Shown here piece by piece: positions 1 through 5,397 of a stretch of 8,632 bases of DNA; position 1 is the first letter of the stretch; each line of letters opens with the position of its first letter. The stretch is taken from assembly GCA_020851015.1 (NCBI GenBank), contig JADZDN010000143.1, positions 1 to 8,632 of the forward strand. Reading direction: 5' to 3'. Position numbers and translations under genes: made by a program. The notes below the pieces were generated by a model that saw only the letters and a list, made by a program, of their open reading frames with translations, searched no databases and was not told the origin of the DNA. The stretch comes from Alphaproteobacteria bacterium. Its GTDB lineage: Bacteria; Pseudomonadota; Alphaproteobacteria; JAEULC01.

Positions 1-782
1 ACCGGCGTCAGCAGATAGCCGAGCGACACCGCGACGGCGGGGATCAGCCGCGCGACGCTGGTCGAGCTCCAGGTGATGATCGGCCCGGCGAGCAGGCCCA
101 GATAGGCGAGCGGCAGCAGCGCGCGCGCCGTCGGCCGGATGTATCCCCGCGGCTCCAGCAGCAAGGCGAGCGGCACCAGCAGCACGGCGGCGAACAGCAT
201 CTGCCAGGGTATGACCTGCAGCGGCGACAGGTTCCAGCGATGCCGGCGGCTGTGCAGGATCGCCAGCGCCCAGCACATGGCCGCGCCGAGCAGGTAGAGG
301 TAGCCCGCGAACGCATTCGTGTCCCCGCCCATGCCGGCCCCCGCGATCTGGCCGAAGGCGGGCGACAGCAGCAGCGCCACGCCGGCGAAGCCCAGCGCCA
401 CGCCCAGGAGCTGGCGCGCGCGCGGCCATTCGCCCAGGACGGGGCCGGCCAGCGGCACGACGAACAGCGTCGTGGTGTAGGCCAAGATCACCGACCGTCC
501 CGCCGGCAACAGCGCCAGGCCCAGGTTGACCAGGGCGAAGAACAGGCAGAGTTGAAACGCGCCGATCGAAAGCACGATCGGCAGGTCCGCGCGCGTCGGC
601 CGCCGGAGCCGCCCCAGCGCGGCCAGCACCGCGAAGCCGGTGCAGGTGCTGATGGCGGCGCGCGCCACCGCGTACCACACCGGCGTCGCGTCGCCGAGCC
701 CGTGCTTGATCGCCGGCCACGCCGAGCCCGCGGCCGCGATGCCGAGGGCGAGGATGCTGACGGCCTTGAGCTGGTTGTTCAT
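1..782 (-). CDS. DMT/EamA-family membrane transporter (C-terminus cut by window edge)
   Basis: An inner-membrane carrier of the drug/metabolite transporter superfamily; members export or import small metabolites such as amino acids, and the substrate cannot be told from sequence. The minus-strand frame is open from ATG 782-780 to the window edge, giving about 260 residues of a family usually near 290-310. It is almost wholly hydrophobic. The first EamA repeat covers roughly residues 10-140, with helices around 5-25, 37-57, 68-90, 95-113 and 125-141; the typical [22 protein letters not shown] stretch (given here only as start G117, end L138) closes it. The second repeat starts near residue 158 and is incomplete. 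No clear Shine-Dalgarno sequence precedes the ATG; a lone -10-like TATAAG (818-813) lies about 30 bases upstream. It is divergent from selD and there is no sign of a functional link. Family call is firm, substrate unknown. Confidence 0.88.
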   Translation of the reverse strand, partial: MNNQLKAVSILALGIAAAGSAWPAIKHGLGDATPVWYAVARAAISTCTGFAVLAALGRLRRPTRADLPIVLSIGAFQLCLFFALVNLGLALLPAGRSVILAYTTTLFVVPLAGPVLGEWPRARQLLGVALGFAGVALLLSPAFGQIAGAGMGGDTNAFAGYLYLLGAAMCWALAILHSRRHRWNLSPLQVIPWQMLFAAVLLVPLALLLEPRGYIRPTARALLPLAYLGLLAGPIITWSSTSVARLIPAVAVSLGYLLTP

Positions 783-882
783 CGGGGATGCGCGCTGGCG
801 GGACGGACCGGTCTTATAGCATCGTTTCGCGCCCCGATGCCGGCGCGGTCCGGCCGCATTGACGCAAGCGCGCGCATCGGGG
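780..882. repeat. Three copies of CATCGGGG/CCCCGATG in the divergent intergenic region
   Basis: The 8-mer CATCGGGG occurs at 780-787 and 875-882, and its complement CCCCGATG at 832-839. The second and third copies are part of a perfect 10-bp inverted repeat (GCCCCGATGC 831-840, GCATCGGGGC 874-883). The first copy includes the transporter start codon. This could be a regulator site serving both divergent genes, or a chance effect of GC-rich composition. Confidence 0.3.
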
Positions 883-888
883 CACAAT
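859..888 (+). promoter_or_regulatory. Candidate sigma70-type promoter for selD
   Basis: TTGACG (859-864, five of six consensus bases) is followed after 18 bp by CACAAT (883-888, four of six). Transcription would start near 895, leaving a leader of about 140 nt before selD. A 6-bp dyad sits at the predicted start site. I see no known riboswitch or selenium-related element in the leader. Confidence 0.4.
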
Positions 889-894
889 TCCTCG

Positions 895-911
895 ATCATG
901 TTCCGCATGAT
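895..911. repeat. Short inverted repeat at the predicted selD transcript start
   Basis: ATCATG (895-900) and CATGAT (906-911) are perfect complements around a 5-nt loop. The dyad lies just after the candidate -10 box, where it could be a repressor site or a 5' hairpin. It is short, so chance is possible. Confidence 0.3.
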
Positions 912-1034
912 GCTCCCGAGGTTCGGGGCGACATCGAAGCGGCAGCCCTTCGCGCGATCCCCGCGCCGGTCCATCCGTGGCGCGCCGCACCCGCGACCCG
1001 ATATCGCGACACCAACCAGCATCGGCAGGTCGCC

Positions 1035-2093
1035 ATGAACGACGCCCCGCATTTCCGCCTGACCAGCCTCGCCCATGGCGGGGGCTGCGGCTGCAAGCTG
1101 GCGCCCGCCGTGCTGCAGACGCTGCTGGCGGACCAGCCCGCGGCCCAGCCCTTCCGCCAGCTCCTGGTCGGCAACGAGACCGCCGACGACGCCGCGGTTT
1201 GGCAGGTCGACGACAAGACCTGCATCGTCGCCACCACCGATTTCTTCATGCCGATCGTCGACGACCCGCGCGATTTCGGCCGCATCGCCGCGACCAACGC
1301 CATCTCGGACGTCTACGCGATGGGCGGCACGCCGGTGATGGCGCTGGCGATCCTGGGCATCCCGCTCGGCAAGATCTCCAACGAGGTGGTGCGCGCGATC
1401 CTGGCGGGCGGCGCCGCGGCCTGCGCCGCCGCCGGCATTCCCGTCGCCGGCGGGCATTCGATCGACTGCCCCGAGCCGATCTACGGACTGGCGGTGATCG
1501 GCATCTGCCGGCCCGACGAGGTCCGCCGCAACGCCGACGCGCGCCCCGGCGACCGTCTGATCCTGACCAAGCCCGTGGGCGTCGGCGTCTATTCGGCCGC
1601 GATCAAGAAGGAGCGCCTGTCGCCGGCCGGCTATGCCGAGATGGTCGCGTCGACCACGCAGCTGAACAAGGTCGGGGCCGCGCTCGCCAAGGACAAGGCG
1701 GTGCACGCCATCACCGACGTGACCGGCTTCGGCCTGCTCGGCCACGCGCTCGAGGTCGCGCGCGGCTCGAAGCTCGCCGTGACGATCGACGAAGCCTCGG
1801 TGCCGCTCTTGGCCGAGGCCGCGTCCCTCGCCCAGCAGGGCTTCGTCACCGGCGCGTCCAACCGCAACTGGGACAGCTATGGAGGCGACGTCGCGCTGCC
1901 CGCCGGCATGCCGGACTGGCGCCGGCACCTGCTGACCGACCCGCAGACGTCGGGCGGCCTGCTCGTCGCCTGCGACCCCGCGCGCGCCGATGCGATCCTC
2001 GCCACCATCGCCGCCGCCGGCCATCCCAACGCCCGCATCGTCGGCGAGGTCGCGCCGGGCGCGCCGGACGCGCCCGTGGTTCGCGTGCGATAG
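1035..2093 (+). CDS. selD: Selenide, water dikinase (selenophosphate synthetase), cysteine form
   Basis: Makes selenophosphate from selenide and ATP in the cytoplasm; selenophosphate is the selenium donor for selenocysteyl-tRNA and 2-selenouridine. The 352-residue protein matches E. coli SelD (347) end to end by recall. The catalytic pair is C18 and K21 in HGGGCGCK, encoded by an ordinary TGC, so this is not a selenocysteine form. Metal and nucleotide aspartates are visible at D51/D52, D69, D92 (AATNAISD) and D228 ([12 protein letters not shown]), and the family block DPQTSGG is at 302-308. The frame is open far upstream to 240, but that part is low-complexity antisense to the transporter; ATG 1035 is chosen because SelD homology begins there and GGCAGG (1024-1029) gives a well-spaced ribosome site. 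No selA, selB, selC or mnmH (selU) is in the window, so its selenium pathway is not shown here. The call is near certain. Confidence 0.97.
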   Translation: MNDAPHFRLTSLAHGGGCGCKLAPAVLQTLLADQPAAQPFRQLLVGNETADDAAVWQVDDKTCIVATTDFFMPIVDDPRDFGRIAATNAISDVYAMGGTPVMALAILGIPLGKISNEVVRAILAGGAAACAAAGIPVAGGHSIDCPEPIYGLAVIGICRPDEVRRNADARPGDRLILTKPVGVGVYSAAIKKERLSPAGYAEMVASTTQLNKVGAALAKDKAVHAITDVTGFGLLGHALEVARGSKLAVTIDEASVPLLAEAASLAQQGFVTGASNRNWDSYGGDVALPAGMPDWRRHLLTDPQTSGGLLVACDPARADAILATIAAAGHPNARIVGEVAPGAPDAPVVRVR

Positions 2094-2166
2094 CGACGCC
2101 GCTTCGCCTGCACGAACTTCCGCGGCGAGGCGATCGCATCGACTCCACGGATACCGGTCGCGCCTG

Positions 2167-2196
2167 TTGGCAAATCGCCGCCGCTGACGCTACCCT
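2167..2196 (+). promoter_or_regulatory. Weak candidate promoter for the dehydrogenase gene
   Basis: TTGGCA (2167-2172, five of six) and TACCCT (2191-2196, three of six) are 18 bp apart, about 28 bp before the ATG. GGGGCGG near 2211-2218 may serve as ribosome site. If real, the dehydrogenase is transcribed apart from selD, which ends 130 bp upstream; otherwise the two may be co-transcribed. Confidence 0.3.
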
Positions 2197-2223
2197 GCCG
2201 CGACATTCACCGGGGCGGCTTCC

Positions 2224-3381
2224 ATGCAAGCGGATTTCATCATCATCGGCGCCGGCATCGCCGGGGCTTCGGCGGCGTATCGGCTCGCGGCCAAGGGGCG
2301 CGTGATCCTGCTCGAGCGCGAGCCGCGCCCGGGCTATCACACCACCGGCCGGTCGGCCGCGACCTTCATCGAGACCTATGGCAACCGCGTGATGCGCGGG
2401 CTGACCTCGACCGGGCGCGATTTCTTCCTCGATCCGCCCCAGGGATTCGCCGAGGCGAAGCTGGTGTCGCCGCGCGGCTGCATGATCGTCGCCACCGCCG
2501 CGCTGATGCCGAAGCTGAACCAGGCCATCGCCGAGGCCAAGGAACTGTCGCCCAACGTGCGCGCGCTGGACACCAAGGAGGCGCAGCGCTTCTGCTCCGT
2601 GCTGAAGCCCGCGGCCGCGGTCGGGGCCATGCTCGACCCCGACGCCATGGACATCGACGTCGACGCGCTGCACCAAGCCTATCTGCGCGGGATGAAAGCC
2701 GGCGGCTCCCTGGTCACGGAGGCCGAGGTGCTGGGGCTGGAGCGCAAATCCGGGCAGTGGCGCGTCGCCACCCGGCAGGGCGAATTCACCGCGCCGGTCG
2801 TGCTGAACGCGGCAGGCGCCTGGGCCGACGTGATCGCGGGGATGGCCGGCGCGTCCCCGGTCGGCTTGGTGCCCAAGCGGCGCACCATCGTCGCGTTCGA
2901 CCCCCCGGCCGACGCCGATGCGCGCCGATGGCCGATCACCGGCGGCGCCGGCGAGGACTGGTACTTCCTGCCGCAAGGCGGGCGCGTGCTGGGCTCGCCC
3001 GAGGACGAGACGCCGTCCGCGCCCTGCGACGCGCAGCCCGAGGAGCTCGACGTCGCGCTCGCGATCGACCGCATCGAGACCGCGACCACGATGCAGGTCC
3101 GGCGCGTGCAGACGAAATGGGCGGGGCTGCGCTCGTTCGTCGCCGACAAGACCATCGTCGCCGGCTTCGCGCGCGAGGCCGAGGGATTCTTCTGGCTGGC
3201 CGGCCAGGGCGGCTACGGCATCCAGACCTCGCCGGCGATGGGCCGCGTGGCCGCCGCGCTGGCCACCGGCGCCGACCTGCCGGCCGACATCGCGGAGCGC
3301 GGCATCACCGCGGCGATGCTCGCCCCCGACCGCCCGGCGCTGCAGCAGATGGCGGTCGAAGGGTCGCGGGTTCGAAGCTGA
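2224..3381 (+). CDS. FAD-dependent D-amino-acid dehydrogenase, DauA-like
   Basis: A flavoprotein of the DAO/D-amino-acid dehydrogenase family (385 residues) that should oxidise a D-amino acid to the imino acid and pass electrons to an acceptor. The FAD-binding GAGIAG is at residues 9-14, with E31 as the ribose-binding acid. By recalled alignment it closely follows Pseudomonas aeruginosa D-arginine dehydrogenase (375): GYHTTGRSAA (38-47), YLRG (153-156), NAAGAW (195-200), PKRR (217-220), WAGLRSFVAD (299-308) and QGGYGIQTS (328-336). Conserved backbone-binding residues appear as Y52, R220, Y247, R303, G330 and Q334. However, the positions of H48 and E87, the latter contacting the arginine guanidinium, are T47 and C86 here, so D-arginine is an unlikely preferred substrate. 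The last codons are antisense to the higA core, and the tail after about residue 365 does not resemble DauA. Confidence 0.85.
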   Translation: MQADFIIIGAGIAGASAAYRLAAKGRVILLEREPRPGYHTTGRSAATFIETYGNRVMRGLTSTGRDFFLDPPQGFAEAKLVSPRGCMIVATAALMPKLNQAIAEAKELSPNVRALDTKEAQRFCSVLKPAAAVGAMLDPDAMDIDVDALHQAYLRGMKAGGSLVTEAEVLGLERKSGQWRVATRQGEFTAPVVLNAAGAWADVIAGMAGASPVGLVPKRRTIVAFDPPADADARRWPITGGAGEDWYFLPQGGRVLGSPEDETPSAPCDAQPEELDVALAIDRIETATTMQVRRVQTKWAGLRSFVADKTIVAGFAREAEGFFWLAGQGGYGIQTSPAMGRVAAALATGADLPADIAERGITAAMLAPDRPALQQMAVEGSRVRS

Positions 3382-3649
3382 TTCTCAGCCGGCTGCCGGT
3401 CGCGCGGGCGAAGCGTTCGAGCGTGCGCGTGGAGGGCTTTACGCGGCCGCCTTCAAGTCGGGCAATGGCGGTTTGGGTCGTCTTCATGCGCCGCGCGAGG
3501 GCGGCCTGGGTAAGGCCGGCGCGCGAACGCGCCGCGATCATCGCTGCGGCAAGCGCGAATTCGCCCTCCAGCGCATTGTAGGCCGCACGATAGCCCGGCT
3601 CCTTCAGCCATTCGCGATGCAGGGCATCGGCGCGGATTCGCTTCGTCAT
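3305..3649 (-). CDS. higA: HigA-like antitoxin, XRE-type helix-turn-helix
   Basis: Antitoxin and autorepressor partner of the adjacent toxin. The 114-residue protein has a helix-turn-helix of the Xre/Cro type at about residues 45-85 (GLTQAALARRMKTTQTAIARLE occupies 45-66), and the family ending RISFEP at 89-94. Its ATG overlaps the toxin stop codon (ATGA, 3646-3649), so translation is probably coupled. It also has a strong ribosome site of its own, AAGGAA five bases before the ATG, inside the toxin coding end. Residues 95-114 are proline- and glycine-rich, unlike the family, and lie antisense to the 3' end of the dehydrogenase gene (77-bp overlap). This suggests that the natural end was lost or extended when the module arrived. 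Family call is strong; the assignment as HigA rests on toxin-first gene order and toxin type. Confidence 0.88.
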   Translation of the reverse strand: MTKRIRADALHREWLKEPGYRAAYNALEGEFALAAAMIAARSRAGLTQAALARRMKTTQTAIARLEGGRVKPSTRTLERFARATGSRLRISFEPATLRPPSAAAPGGRGRASPR

Positions 3650-3966
3650 TCGATTTCCTTTGCCCGCGCAAGGGCGATTGCGATTTCGTCACGCGGCGTC
3701 TTCTGGGTCTTTTTCACGAAGACGCGGACGACGACCACGCGCCGGGCGCGCGCCGTCAGGTGAAGCGCGCGGGCGATGCCGTCGCGTCCCATCAAGCGCA
3801 TCTCCCAGATCGGGCCGACGACATGCTTCACATGCGGTTCGCGCACGCGTTCCAGCCCCTGGGTCTGGATCAAGGCGACGATACGCTGGAACCGCGCCCG
3901 CATGTCGCCCGGCAGCGCCGAAAGCTCGTCCGCGACGTTCCGATTCAGGAGTTCGACGACCCACAC
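3646..3966 (-). CDS. higB: HigB/RelE-superfamily toxin, phage Gp49-like
   Basis: A probable ribosome-dependent mRNA interferase of the Gp49-like (PF05973) group, inhibited by the antitoxin encoded just downstream. With the GTG start at 3966-3964 it has 106 residues. Family marks are ELSALPGDMRARFQRIVALI (14-33), the WEMR core (54-57), RALHL (66-70) and the closing FVKKTQKTP (83-91) with E94. The frame is open upstream to 4068, with ATG codons at 4068 and 4017, but those lie upstream of the apparent promoter and would add residues the family lacks. GTG is preferred because homologues start at the corresponding MW(x)VE position. There is no ribosome site before the GTG; the predicted transcript begins at or next to it, so translation may be leaderless. 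Toxin-first order is typical of higBA. Confidence 0.87.
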   Translation of the reverse strand: MWVVELLNRNVADELSALPGDMRARFQRIVALIQTQGLERVREPHVKHVVGPIWEMRLMGRDGIARALHLTARARRVVVVRVFVKKTQKTPRDEIAIALARAKEIE

Positions 3967-3973
3967 GGTGTGG

Positions 3974-4001
3974 AATATAGCATTTATGCTATAGAGGACA
4001 A
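3974..4001 (-). promoter_or_regulatory. higBA promoter
   Basis: Read on the minus strand, TTGTCC (4001-3996, four of six) and TATATT (3979-3974, five of six) are 16 bp apart. The toxin GTG follows seven bases after the -10 box, so the start site should fall on or beside the start codon. The -10 box and spacer overlap the 18-bp palindrome. Confidence 0.62.
3976..3993. promoter_or_regulatory. Perfect palindrome, probable HigA operator
   Basis: TATAGCAT-TT-ATGCTATA is an inverted repeat of two perfect 8-bp arms around 2 bp. It overlaps the -10 box and spacer of the higBA promoter, where a HigA dimer or HigBA complex would block transcription, as is usual for this class of module. Confidence 0.65.
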
Positions 4002-4016
4002 GTCGCTCGTTCCGCA

Positions 4017-4045
4017 TTGACCATATTAGAACTCGATCATATAAA
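4017..4045 (+). promoter_or_regulatory. Promoter of the ArsR-family repressor
   Basis: TTGACC (4017-4022, five of six) and TATAAA (4040-4045, five of six) have a 17-bp spacer, the best sigma70-like match in the window. An imperfect AT-rich dyad (ATAT at 4023-4026 and 4039-4042, with inner A4028/T4037) sits between the boxes and may be an autoregulatory site. Transcription should start near 4052, at the ATG at 4053. Its -35 box is only 15 bp from that of the opposing higBA promoter. Confidence 0.6.
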
Positions 4046-4052
4046 GCCCCGC

Positions 4053-4397
4053 ATGGCCAGGCGGGCAATGGATGCGGGCGACCTGCGGCGCAACGCGCGC
4101 CGCGCTTCCCTGTTGCTGAAGGCGATGAGCAACGAGCGGCGCCTCATGATCCTCTGCCACCTGGCGGAGGGCGAGAAATCGGTCGGCGGGCTGGAGGCGG
4201 TCGTTGGCCTGAGCCAGTCGGCCCTGTCGCAGCACCTCGCGCGCTTGAGACGCGACAAGCTGGTCACGACGCGCCGCGCGGCGCAGACGATCTACTACGC
4301 GCTCGCCGGCCGCGAAGCCGCCGCCGTCATGGCGAGCTTGCACGACCTCTACTGCAAACCCGCGCGCGGGAAGCGAGCGCCGCCTATACCGCGTTGA
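4053..4397 (+). CDS. ArsR-family repressor, BigR/SqrR-type persulfide sensor
   Basis: A small winged-helix dimeric repressor that probably senses sulfide or persulfide. From ATG 4053 it has 114 residues; the recognition helix region is GLSQSALSQHLARLRRDKLV (52-71) and the wing is RRAAQTIYYAL (74-84). Two cysteines, C35 (MILCHL) and C101 (LYCK), are 66 residues apart, the same spacing as the C42/C108 pair of BigR and C41/C107 of SqrR, which form a di- or polysulfide bridge on sensing persulfide. No arsenic- or zinc-type metal motif such as ELCVCDL is present. The frame extends up to a TTG at 4017, but that triplet is the -35 box. ATG 4068 is an alternative start preceded by AGGCGG; homologues begin near there. 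It converges on the dioxygenase gene, overlapping by 14 bp, and is its likely regulator. Confidence 0.88.
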   Translation: MARRAMDAGDLRRNARRASLLLKAMSNERRLMILCHLAEGEKSVGGLEAVVGLSQSALSQHLARLRRDKLVTTRRAAQTIYYALAGREAAAVMASLHDLYCKPARGKRAPPIPR

Positions 4398-5244
4398 GCG
4401 GCAGCTTCAGGTAGGCGACGCCGTTGCCCTCGGGCCGGGGCAGGCGGCCGGCGTCGATGTTCACCAGCACCGACGGCCACAGCAGCTGCGGCATGCCGAG
4501 CGTCGCGTCGCGCGCGTTGCGCATGGCGACGAACTGCGCCTCGTCCACGCCGTCGCGCAGGTGCTTGTTGGCAAGCCGCTGCTGGCCGACCGTGCTGGCC
4601 CAGGCCGGCGGCCGGCCGCCCGGCTGGTAGTCGTGTCCGCAGAAGATGCGCGTGTCGGCCGGCAGGTCGAGCAGCCGGCGGATCGAGCGGTAGAGCGTCC
4701 CGGCCGAGCCGCCGGGGAAATCGCAGCGCGCGGTGCCGTAGTCCGGCATGAACAGCGTGTCGCCGCAGAACACCGCGTCGCCCGCGCGGTAGGACAGGCA
4801 GGCCGGCGTGTGGCCGGGCGTGTGCATCACGTCGGCCGCGAGCGATCCGACCGCGAAACGCTCGCCGTCCTTGAACAGGTGGTCGAAGCCGTCGGTGCCG
4901 GGGCAGGCGATGTTGTAGAGCCTGGCGAAGCACTGCTGCACCGCGCGGATATGCTCGCCGATGCCGAGCCGCCCGCCCAGCCGCGCCTTGACGTGCTGCG
5001 CGGCGCTGAGGTGGTCGGCATGGGCATGGGTCTCCAGCACCCAGTCGACGCCGAGCCCGGCCTTCTCGATATAGCCGCAGACCGCGTCGGCGAAGCCGGT
5101 GGAGGTGCGGCCCGAGGCCTGGTCGAAATCGAGCACCGCGTCGATCACCGCCGCGCGCCGCGTGGCGGGATCGGCCAGCACGTAGCTGACCGAGCCGGTG
5201 GGCGCGTGGAAGAAGCCGGTGACGTCCGGCCGGGCGGAACTCAT
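4384..5244 (-). CDS. Metallo-beta-lactamase-fold persulfide dioxygenase (ETHE1/Blh-like)
   Basis: Probably a mononuclear iron enzyme that oxidises glutathione persulfide to sulfite, part of sulfide detoxification. The 286-residue cytoplasmic protein has the fold's motif 2 as THAHADH (72-78), then TPGHTP with H145, CGDTLF with D162 and CGHDY with H204. Iron ligands by analogy with ETHE1 (H79, H135, D154) are H73, H145 and D162. The block MPDYGTARCDFPGG (166-179) is characteristic of the Blh-like group. Unlike the Agrobacterium/Xylella Blh it has no DUF442 sulfurtransferase domain, and no rhodanese is nearby. ATG 5244-5242 is chosen over an ATG at 5340 because the added 32 residues are non-homologous and span the promoter. 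A generic thiolester hydrolase (glyoxalase II-like) is the alternative; the neighbouring persulfide-type repressor favours dioxygenase. Confidence 0.85.
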   Translation of the reverse strand: MSSARPDVTGFFHAPTGSVSYVLADPATRRAAVIDAVLDFDQASGRTSTGFADAVCGYIEKAGLGVDWVLETHAHADHLSAAQHVKARLGGRLGIGEHIRAVQQCFARLYNIACPGTDGFDHLFKDGERFAVGSLAADVMHTPGHTPACLSYRAGDAVFCGDTLFMPDYGTARCDFPGGSAGTLYRSIRRLLDLPADTRIFCGHDYQPGGRPPAWASTVGQQRLANKHLRDGVDEAQFVAMRNARDATLGMPQLLWPSVLVNIDAGRLPRPEGNGVAYLKLPLNAV

Positions 5245-5274
5245 GCGCGGGCAATCCCCATGCAGCCGGCGCGC

Positions 5275-5302
5275 ATCATAGGAGAATCCGCCGATTCGAC
5301 AA
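5275..5302 (-). promoter_or_regulatory. Promoter of the persulfide dioxygenase gene
   Basis: On the minus strand TTGTCG (5302-5297, four of six) and TATGAT (5280-5275, five of six) are 16 bp apart. Transcription should start near 5267, giving a leader of about 23 nt. The spacer holds an inverted repeat. Confidence 0.55.
5284..5297. promoter_or_regulatory. Inverted repeat in promoter spacer, possible repressor operator
   Basis: GAATC (5284-5288) and GATTC (5293-5297) are complementary across 4 bp and fill almost exactly the space between the -35 and -10 boxes of the dioxygenase promoter. This is where an ArsR-family repressor would act. No exact second copy is seen at the repressor's own promoter, so the link is inferred. 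Confidence 0.42.
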
Positions 5303-5327
5303 ACTGCCGCACGGTCGTGTCGCCGGC

Positions 5328-5380
5328 TTGAGCAGGGCAAAGATTCTGCTATTTATTGCTGCCGACGCCAAACTGCTCAA
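5328..5380. repeat. Spaced 8-bp inverted repeat before the secreted-protein gene
   Basis: TTGAGCAG (5328-5335) and CTGCTCAA (5373-5380) are perfect complements 37 bp apart. An extended -10-like element, TG-C-TATTTA (5347-5355), lies between them. The pair could be a dyad operator or the arms of a leader stem-loop; no U-run follows, so it is not a typical terminator. Confidence 0.3.
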
Positions 5381-5397
5381 CCATCGGAACAGAAGCC

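Noticed and set aside
240..1034. Open frame extending selD upstream by 265 codons
   Set aside because: The extension is low-complexity, has no SelD homology and is antisense to the transporter gene; SelD-like sequence and a ribosome site begin at ATG 1035.
1080..1097. Possible selenocysteine codon in selD
   Set aside because: Both cysteines in the GGCGCK loop are TGC, and no in-frame TGA or SECIS-like need is present.
977..2305. 442-codon plus-strand frame over selD
   Set aside because: Arginine-rich out-of-frame reading of selD.
1846..2976. 376-codon minus-strand frame across the selD/dehydrogenase junction
   Set aside because: Antisense to two well-supported genes, low complexity, no recognisable domain.
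4017..4052. TTG start giving the ArsR protein 12 extra residues
   Set aside because: The TTG belongs to a -35 box with a good -10 box downstream, and the extra residues are not family-like.
3967..4068. Upstream ATG starts for the HigB toxin
   Set aside because: They lie upstream of the apparent promoter, and homologues start at the GTG position.
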